A stretch of 64,000 bases of DNA from Bittarella massiliensis (ex Durand et al. 2017) (lineage in GTDB: Bacteria; Bacillota; Clostridia; Oscillospirales; Ruminococcaceae), in assembly GCF_001486165.1 (NCBI RefSeq), contig NZ_LN908977.1:1058177-1122176 (forward strand), in the 5' to 3' direction. Under the pieces are notes generated by a model. The model made no database searches. It had not been told where the DNA came from and was given only the letters and a program-made list of their open reading frames with translations. Position 1 is the first letter of the stretch, and each line of letters opens with the position of its first letter. This document shows positions 58,930-64,000 of the stretch, in pieces. The position numbers and the translations under genes are program-made.

Positions 58930-59184
58930 TTGCCAAAAGACCTGTTGGAAGAGCTGGCCGACAGCCTTCACTGCACCTATCTGTCCGACCTGCGCCGGGC
59001 AGACCTGCGGGCGTTTCTGCCGGAGGCCGTTGCGCGAGTGTCCGCCCACACCTACCCCCTGCGGGAGTGGAACGACGCCGTTGCCTATCTTTTTGGGGAG
59101 GATGTGGAGCCCTTTGACGACCCCGAGCAGGCCAAGGCCTTTTTGCAACGGCCCTCTTCTCCCCCGCCCAAGACCCAGTGCTAA
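58930..59184 (+). CDS. Small conserved protein, paralog of 49365-49610
   Basis: This 84-residue protein is read from TTG 58930 with AGGGAGGGG upstream. It shares CTYLSDLRR and YPLREWNDAVAYLFG with the product of 49365, and both are short soluble helical proteins. The family is unknown to me. Two copies 9.5 kb apart, each as a single gene with its own terminator, suggest a small protein family used at several sites in this genome. It lies downstream of the serine recombinase, without an XRE gene. Confidence 0.72.
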   Translation: MPKDLLEELADSLHCTYLSDLRRADLRAFLPEAVARVSAHTYPLREWNDAVAYLFGEDVEPFDDPEQAKAFLQRPSSPPPKTQC

Positions 59185-59196
59185 ATGGCCGCGCAA

Positions 59197-59230
59197 AAGT
59201 TCCCGGACGAGGGCCGTCCGGGACTTTTTT
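59197..59230 (+). terminator. Terminator
   Basis: AAGTTCCCGGAC pairs with GTCCGGGACTT before TTTT. Confidence 0.88.
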
Positions 59231-59450
59231 AGTGGGGGCAACTGCCCCGCGATCGGGCAAAAGCGTCCACTCACAGAGGACTCCCCCCGTCGGAAGGGCC
59301 CCCTTTCCCTCTTTTGCCGCTGCGTCCCTGGCCGCGGCGAAGACAGGGCCATCCCCCGCACCGGGCCGCCCCCAAACCCAGCGCCGTGTAGGCCCCGCAC
59401 AGGGTACAGCGGGAGGTCCGGGGGGAAGGCCCTGGGGAACGACCCGCGGG

Positions 59451-59800
59451 CTTTCCATCCGCCCACCTGCACAGGGGGCGGCTAGAGGGCCCCGACGGCC
59501 AGAGGGGCAGCCGGCCGATTTCCAATCTGCGCACCAATGCGGGGTCCGGCTCGGGCCCCACCTGCCGATGTCCGTCTCCGCCTATTCCAAACCGCACGCC
59601 TGGACGGGGTGCGGCGGGACACTGTCTGCGCCATCCGCACCGCATACAGGATTTGATTTTCCCTCTGTACAGGGGACCACTTTTAGCCGCCCGGCGGCGC
59701 TGGGACGGCGCGAGAATGTCCATCCCCATCCCTCTGTGGGGGCGACCGGGATTTGATGGCCGCTGCATTTTTCGATCCCCGTCCCCGCATGGGAGCGGCT
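59451..59800 (-). CRISPR. Second, more decayed type I-C-like CRISPR relic
   Basis: Faint repeat copies of the same consensus begin near 59451, 59518, 59584, 59651, about 59714 and 59768; the first three intervals are 66-67 bp. The clearest are 59584-59615 (ATTCCAAACCGCACG...GGGGTGCGGC) and 59768-59800 (ATTTTTCGATCCCCGTCCCC...). Orientation is the same as the array at 6999-7951. No cas gene is near. The rest of 59231-60094 shows no gene. Confidence 0.45.
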
Positions 59801-60094
59801 TTGCCGTCGCAGCGGCCAGATATGTGCCCACCCCTTCCGTCTCCCACCGGCGGCCATCGGATCGCGCCCCCCTGCCCTTGAAAACAGACCGCCCTCCCTC
59901 TCCCGCCCCCGGCAGGGCGGCGAGCCGGGAAGGGCGGCCAGACGTGTCCCTCGAGAGGAACACCTTGTTTTCTGCCGCCGGATGCGGTAAAATAGATAAG
60001 TATTTTTATCACCGGCACCAAAGCGCACAAGGGGGATACGGGGGATGCCTTCCCCGCCTTTTTGGCGCCAATTTTTTAGAAAGGGGGCAGTGAT

Positions 60095-61285
60095 ATGGTC
60101 TCTCTGCTGGTCAAGGCCTTTGTGCGAGACTGCGAACAGGTGGGGGATACCCGGGTCCGGGCCCGCTACGGCACCCTCTCCGGCGCGGTGGGCATCGCTG
60201 CCAATGTCCTGCTCTTTGCCGCCAAGTTGGCGGTGGGCACCCTGGCGGGAAGCGTCTCCATCGTGGCGGACGCGGTGAACAACCTCTCCGACGCGGGCAG
60301 CTCCATCATCAGCCTGCTGGGCTTCAAAATTTCCGAAAAACCGGCGGACCGGGACCACCCCTTCGGCCACGGCCGCACCGAGTATGTGGCCGGGCTCATC
60401 ATCGCCTTTTTGATCTTGCTGCTGGGCTTTGAACTGGGGCGCACCTCGCTGGACAAGGTCCTCCACCCCTCCCCGGTGGAGACCTCGGCGGTGACGCTGG
60501 CGGTGCTGGCCGGCTCCATCGCCTGCAAGGTGTGGCTGTGGTCCTTCAACCGGCGCATCGGCAAGGCCATCTCCTCCTCCACCATCCTCGCCACCGCCCA
60601 GGACAGCCTCAACGACGTGGTCGCCACCTCGGCGGTGCTGGCGGCGTCGGTGGTCTCCCTGCTGACCCCCCTGAACCTGGACGGGTACATGGGGCTGGCG
60701 GTGGCGGCCTTCATCCTCTTTTCCGGGTACGGGGTGGCCAAGGACACCCTGAACCCCCTATTGGGGCAGGCCCCCGACAGCGCCCTGGTGGGCGAGATCT
60801 CCCGCAAGGTCCTCTCCCACCCGCAGGTGCTGGGCATCCACGACCTGATGGTGCACAACTACGGGCCGGGGCGGATCTTCGCCTCCCTCCACGCCGAGGT
60901 GGACAGCTCCGCCGACATCCTGCAGAGCCACGACCTCATCGACAACATCGAAAAGGACCTGGCCCAGGAGATGGGGATACAGATGATCATCCACATGGAC
61001 CCCATCGTCACCAACAACGACACCGTCAACGCCCTGCGGCAGACGGTGCTGGAGTGTGTGCAGCGCGTCCGCCCCGACTTGAGCATCCACGATTTTCGCG
61101 CGGTGCTGGGCGAGACCCACAGCAACCTGATCTTCGACGTGATGGTGCCGGTGGACTGCCCGGTGAAAAACCACGACCTCTGCACCCAGATCGAGGCGCA
61201 GCTGCGGGAAGTCGACCCCCGCTACAATGCCGTCATCACGGTGGACCGAGGGTACCAGGTGGACTACGGCGAGCGCCACGGGTGA
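60095..61285 (+). CDS. Cation diffusion facilitator, manganese-exporter type
   Basis: The 396-residue protein has six membrane helices and a C-terminal ferredoxin-like cytosolic domain. Helix 2 has ADAVNNLSD, an N-x-x-x-D metal site, and helix 5 has AQDSLND, a D-x-x-x-D site. Zinc CDF proteins (CzcD, ZnT) have H-x-x-x-D at these places. The Asn/Asp set is that of manganese-type CDF transporters such as MntE, so Mn(II) export is favoured. HPFGHGRTEYVAG follows helix 2 as expected. It starts at ATG 60095 after AAAGGGGGCAG. Confidence 0.9.
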   Translation: MVSLLVKAFVRDCEQVGDTRVRARYGTLSGAVGIAANVLLFAAKLAVGTLAGSVSIVADAVNNLSDAGSSIISLLGFKISEKPADRDHPFGHGRTEYVAGLIIAFLILLLGFELGRTSLDKVLHPSPVETSAVTLAVLAGSIACKVWLWSFNRRIGKAISSSTILATAQDSLNDVVATSAVLAASVVSLLTPLNLDGYMGLAVAAFILFSGYGVAKDTLNPLLGQAPDSALVGEISRKVLSHPQVLGIHDLMVHNYGPGRIFASLHAEVDSSADILQSHDLIDNIEKDLAQEMGIQMIIHMDPIVTNNDTVNALRQTVLECVQRVRPDLSIHDFRAVLGETHSNLIFDVMVPVDCPVKNHDLCTQIEAQLREVDPRYNAVITVDRGYQVDYGERHG

Positions 61286-61317
61286 AATCCCCCGAAAACA
61301 GCCCTCTGACCGAGAAA

Positions 61318-61355
61318 AAGCCCCCGGCGGGATTTCTTTCCGCCGGGGGCTTTTG
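61318..61355. terminator. Bidirectional terminator
   Basis: AAGCCCCCGGCGG pairs with CCGCCGGGGGCTTTT. Confidence 0.88.
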
Positions 61356-61402
61356 ATTCGCTGTGCCGCCATTTTGAGGGGACTGGAGGCATGTGCAGGC
61401 AA

Positions 61403-62302
61403 TCAGGCGTCGAAGAAGCCGAGGATCGCCATCCCCACCCCCGCCATGGCGATGAGGGCATAGTGTTTGGCCGTGAGTTTTTCCTTGAGGAAGAGCCGGC
61501 TCCAGACCACGCTGAGCAGGCAGTAGCTGCTGATGACCGGCGCGGCGATGATGGGGTTGGCGCCGATGGCAAAGACGTAGAAATACTGCCCCACCGTCTC
61601 GCAGAGGGCGGCGGCCATCTTGGGCTTTTCGTCCCAGACCACCAGCTTCTGCTTTTTGATGAGCACCACATAGACAAAGGCGCAGATGGCCAGGAAGAGG
61701 AAGGTGAACTCATAGGCCATGTTGGCCTGCTCCTCGGCGATCACGGTGTCCAGCAGCAGGGCGTCGGCAAAGGTGCCCAGGCCGTCGATGACGCAGTAGA
61801 GGATGGGGAAGAGGACGGCGATGATGCTGCGGGTGTACTTTTTGTCCGGCGAAAGGGCCGCCTCCCGCCGCAGCTGGTCGTCCCGCCGCTTTTCGAGCAG
61901 GCTCAAGAGGAAGACCGCCAGGCAGATGAGAAAGACGGCGAAGAACTGGATGCCGTTCATGGTCTGCTTTAGAAAGACAAAGCAGAGGAGGGCCGCCACC
62001 GCCCCGGAGGAGTTGCAGATGGGGCTGGAGATGGACAGCTCGATGTAGCGCAGCCCCACATAGCCGAAGATCATGGCCAGAATGTAGAGGAAGCTGGCGG
62101 GCAGGTAGGTGATGATGTCCCGCGGCGAAAAGGGGGTGCCGGTGACGAGGAGGTAGATGGCGTGGGTGCCCATCACCAGCCCCACGGCCATCACCATCTT
62201 CCAGTGGCTGTACTTGTCAGAGGGCTTGGAGCCCATTTTGCTGAAGAGGTCGGAGCCGCTCCACCCGAGCAGCGCCAACATAGAAAACCAAAACCAGGTC
62301 AT
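61403..62302 (-). CDS. DMT-superfamily (EamA-type) transporter
   Basis: The ~299-residue protein has about ten membrane helices in two halves, with the EamA-like turn near ALLCFVFLKQTMN in the first half and SRLFLKEKLTAKHY in the second (the conserved F-x-x-E-K-L-T of the family). It probably moves an amino acid, sugar or nucleotide metabolite; the substrate is unknown. The start is ATG 62302 (MTWFWFSML). TTG 62311 is possible but too close to the AAGGA ribosome binding site. Confidence 0.88.
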   Translation of the reverse strand: MTWFWFSMLALLGWSGSDLFSKMGSKPSDKYSHWKMVMAVGLVMGTHAIYLLVTGTPFSPRDIITYLPASFLYILAMIFGYVGLRYIELSISSPICNSSGAVAALLCFVFLKQTMNGIQFFAVFLICLAVFLLSLLEKRRDDQLRREAALSPDKKYTRSIIAVLFPILYCVIDGLGTFADALLLDTVIAEEQANMAYEFTFLFLAICAFVYVVLIKKQKLVVWDEKPKMAAALCETVGQYFYVFAIGANPIIAAPVISSYCLLSVVWSRLFLKEKLTAKHYALIAMAGVGMAILGFFDA

Positions 62303-62631
62303 TGTATCCAATCATCCTTTTGCACAATTTGCCGCCGGGGGAAACGGCCGGTCGCTGCGAAAGGGGCGGTCGCTCACCGCAGCGCGGCGGCTCCCTGCGG
62401 GGGCGGCCTGCGGGGAAAGCGGTGGGCAATGCTGTCCCAGCAGCCCACGTGGGGGCAAAACGAAACGGGTTTCACAGTGCATTGTCCTTTCTGCGCGGCC
62501 CGCGGGCCCGCCTGGTCTTTTGCAATCACGCAAAGCGGTTTATTGTATCACGGCGGGGCGCGCCCCGTCAAGCCAGGGGCATAAAAAGGCTGTTTGGGGC
62601 CCATACTCCCCCTAAATCAAAAGGAGGCGTT

Positions 62632-62850
62632 ATGCAGATGTCTGAAATCAAGAGAAACACCGACCCCCTCGCCGAATTGCCCGAGGGGCTGGGGATGGCC
62701 CTGGCCCGCAACTTCCCCGCCATGGAGCGCTTTGGCTCCCTGCCGGAGGCGGCCAAGCGCCAAATCGTCGAGCACACCCACCAAATTGGCTCCAAGCAGG
62801 AGATGGCCGCCTTTGTCCAGCAGATCGCCGAGGGAAAAACCGGCTTTTAA
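62632..62850 (+). CDS. Small soluble protein of unknown function (72 aa)
   Basis: The product (MQMSEIKRNTDPLAELPEG...AKRQIVEHTHQIGSKQEMAAFVQQIAEGKTGF) is an all-helical soluble protein with an excellent AAGGAGGCG before ATG 62632. It resembles short anti-sigma/adaptor-like or spore-associated helical proteins in length only; no family is recognised. It is followed by a promoter for an oxidase-fold gene. The ~330-bp gap before it (62303-62631) shows no gene. Confidence 0.65.
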   Translation: MQMSEIKRNTDPLAELPEGLGMALARNFPAMERFGSLPEAAKRQIVEHTHQIGSKQEMAAFVQQIAEGKTGF

Positions 62851-62856
62851 GGGCCC

Positions 62857-62885
62857 TTGCCAAAACCGCCCAAACCGTGTACCAT
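62857..62885 (+). promoter_or_regulatory. σA promoter
   Basis: TTGCCA (62857-62862), a 17-bp spacer and TACCAT (62880-62885) precede the oxidase-fold gene. Confidence 0.6.
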
Positions 62886-62931
62886 AGGGGTGTGGCAGAG
62901 ATTGCCAACACAAAATTTGGGAGGTCTTTCT

Positions 62932-63324
62932 ATGCGTGAAATCATCTCTTTTCTGCAAGATGCCGGCGCTTTCTTCCTGGCCACCGACGACGGCGGCCAG
63001 CCCCGGGTGCGGCCCTTCGGCTCGGTGATGGAGTTTGAGGGAAAGCTGTTTTTCTGCACCGAGAACACCAAAGCCGTGTACCGCCAGTTGGCGGCCAATC
63101 CCAAATGCGAGATCTGCGCCCTCAAGGGGGAGGAGTGGCTGCGCCTGTGCGGAAAGGCCGTCTTTGTAGACGACAAGGCCGCCAAAGAGGCCATGTTTGC
63201 CGCCGACCCCGCCCTGGACGCCATCTACGGCACCCCCGAAAACCCCGAGTACGTGGTCTTTTATCTGGACGGGCTGACCGCCCTGCTCTACCCCGAGGAG
63301 GGGGAGCCCACCAAACTGCTGTAA
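62932..63324 (+). CDS. Pyridoxamine 5'-phosphate oxidase-fold protein, short
   Basis: The 130-residue protein has the split β-barrel pattern AGAFFLATDDGGQPRVRPFGSV, KLFFCTENTKAVYRQLAANP and the CEICALKGEEWLRLCGKAVF β-hairpin. It belongs to the flavin/haem-binding pyridoxamine oxidase-like superfamily and is close in length to NimA/YhbP-type general stress proteins. The ATG at 62932 follows GGGAGGTC. A paralogous fold is encoded at 19765. Confidence 0.88.
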   Translation: MREIISFLQDAGAFFLATDDGGQPRVRPFGSVMEFEGKLFFCTENTKAVYRQLAANPKCEICALKGEEWLRLCGKAVFVDDKAAKEAMFAADPALDAIYGTPENPEYVVFYLDGLTALLYPEEGEPTKLL

Positions 63325-63336
63325 ACGTTCACAGAA

Positions 63337-63380
63337 AAAAGCAGAGCCGCCCCCAGCGGGCGCCTCTGCTTTTTTTGTTT
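63337..63380. terminator. Bidirectional terminator
   Basis: AAAAAAGCAGAGCCGCCC pairs with GGGCGCCTCTGCTTTTTT between convergent genes. Confidence 0.9.
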
Positions 63381-63384
63381 GCCC

Positions 63385-63732
63385 TTACAGCCGCTCCAGC
63401 AGCCGCATCTTGATGGCCACCACCCCGGCCGCCTCTTCCTGCGCGGGGGTGTAGTACTGGTAGATGCCCGCCATCTTCTTCTCCAAGCTGTCCGCCGGGC
63501 CGCAGCGGCCGTATTCCAGGTCGGAAAAGAGGGCGCGAAAGGTGGGGTAGCGCAGCAGCCCCTCCACCCGCACCACCAGCCGGCGGCTGCGGTCGGCAAA
63601 GTCGGTGAATACGATCTCGTCCCCCAGCTGCAGATCCCAGGTCTCCCGGTCGTACAGCCGCAGCTCAAACTCCTTTGAGCCGTTTAAAATATTCCCAAAC
63701 GCCTTGGGGTTGATGTCCAGTTGGCGGCGCAT
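63385..63732 (-). CDS. ASCH-domain RNA-binding-like protein
   Basis: The 115-residue protein opens with the ASCH-type DINPKAFGNILNGSKEFELRLYD and LQLGDEIVFTDF, matching the DUF3850/ASCH fold, and ends in MAGIYQYYTPAQEE. The ASCH superfamily contains RNA-binding and nucleotide-modifying proteins. The start is ATG 63732 after AGAGGGGGA. Confidence 0.8.
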   Translation of the reverse strand: MRRQLDINPKAFGNILNGSKEFELRLYDRETWDLQLGDEIVFTDFADRSRRLVVRVEGLLRYPTFRALFSDLEYGRCGPADSLEKKMAGIYQYYTPAQEEAAGVVAIKMRLLERL

Positions 63733-63794
63733 CGCGCGTCCCCCTCTTCTCTTTTTTTCAAAGCATACCACAACCGGCAGGCTTTGAAAAGGGG

Positions 63795-64000
63795 TCACTG
63801 CACCAGCCAGACCCGGCGGTGCTGCACCCCGAACGAGAGGGCGTCGCTGTGCCGGCCCACCGCCAGGTCGATGGTCTGGCCGCGGATGGCGCTGCCGGTG
63901 TCCTGCGCCTTGCGAAAGCCGATCCCCTCAATGTAGAGGGTGGAGCCCAGGGGGATGACTTCGGGGTCCACCGCCACCGTCACCCCCGCGCAGACCGGGT
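63795..64000 (-). CDS. 3D-domain (Asp-rich) cell-wall protein (partial)
   Basis: The fragment shows PVCAGVTVAVDPEVIPLGST, YIEG, TGSAIRGQTIDLAVGRHSDA and a terminal VWLV, the core of the 3D domain found in YocH/YabE-type murein-interacting proteins and MltA-type lytic enzymes. The three conserved aspartates fit. The N-terminal part lies beyond the right edge of the window, so the rest of the architecture is unknown. Confidence 0.85.
   Translation of the reverse strand, partial: PVCAGVTVAVDPEVIPLGSTLYIEGIGFRKAQDTGSAIRGQTIDLAVGRHSDALSFGVQHRRVWLVQ

Overview
The window looks like chromosome of a GC-rich, endospore-forming member of the Clostridia (Oscillospirales-like). Sporulation genes spoIVA, sipL, sigG and a ylmC-type gene sit beside ordinary Firmicutes housekeeping genes (rpsB-tsf, serine dehydratase sdaAB/sdaAA, phosphofructokinase, HrcA-controlled htpG, rodA/ftsW, fhs, tsaE-tsaB, rpiB, upp, pncB). 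Start codons are often GTG or TTG, ribosome binding sites are strong, and genes are separated by G+C-rich hairpin terminators. No tRNA or rRNA gene was seen. The sequence is probably a draft or metagenome assembly, because a Nextera transposase-adapter palindrome is embedded at 23215-23252.

Layout. 1-1210: truncated Cache/HAMP sensor. 1432-4461: sipL-spoIVA. 4743-6668: HTH/effector-binding regulator and a duplicated deoxyribosyltransferase-fold protein. 6999-7951: a heavily decayed type I-C-like CRISPR array without cas genes. 8047-10224: tsf, rpsB, ylmC. 10517-12076: serine dehydratase. 12188-14164: a membrane glycerophosphodiesterase broken by a C22 tract and an in-frame stop. 14323-22788: sigG, ThrE-type exporter, pfk, small membrane proteins, a broken VOC gene and htpG. 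22850-23400: an 18-bp tandem repeat interrupted by the chimeric adapter junction. 23700-28194: a regulatory cluster with a 15-codon Trp-rich peptide gene, a frameshifted GHKL sensor kinase and two paralogous Spo0A-like response regulators. 28456-40521: purine and one-carbon metabolism, cell-shape and t6A genes, with decayed duplications ahead of an acetyltransferase (32039-32606). 40850-44140: a sortase-type surface protein followed by about seven diverged copies of a ~130-bp repeat.

44141-48720 is a sharply AT-rich island holding an XRE regulator, an AAA+ ATPase and a subtilisin-like protease. The ATPase and protease match the layout of the IetAS anti-phage/toxin-antitoxin system. 48843-63732 returns to GC-rich sequence: a second XRE gene, a small protein with a paralog at 58930, a double-HTH GntR regulator divergent from a c-di-GMP phosphodiesterase, pncB, an amidase, a nucleoside hydrolase, a serine recombinase, a second CRISPR relic (59451-59800), a manganese-type CDF exporter, a DMT transporter and small enzymes. 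A partial 3D-domain protein runs off the right edge.

The two most notable candidate systems are the IetAS-like island and the peptide/GHKL kinase/double Spo0A-like regulator cluster. The main caution is assembly quality around 23.0-23.4 kb: synteny across that point should not be trusted.
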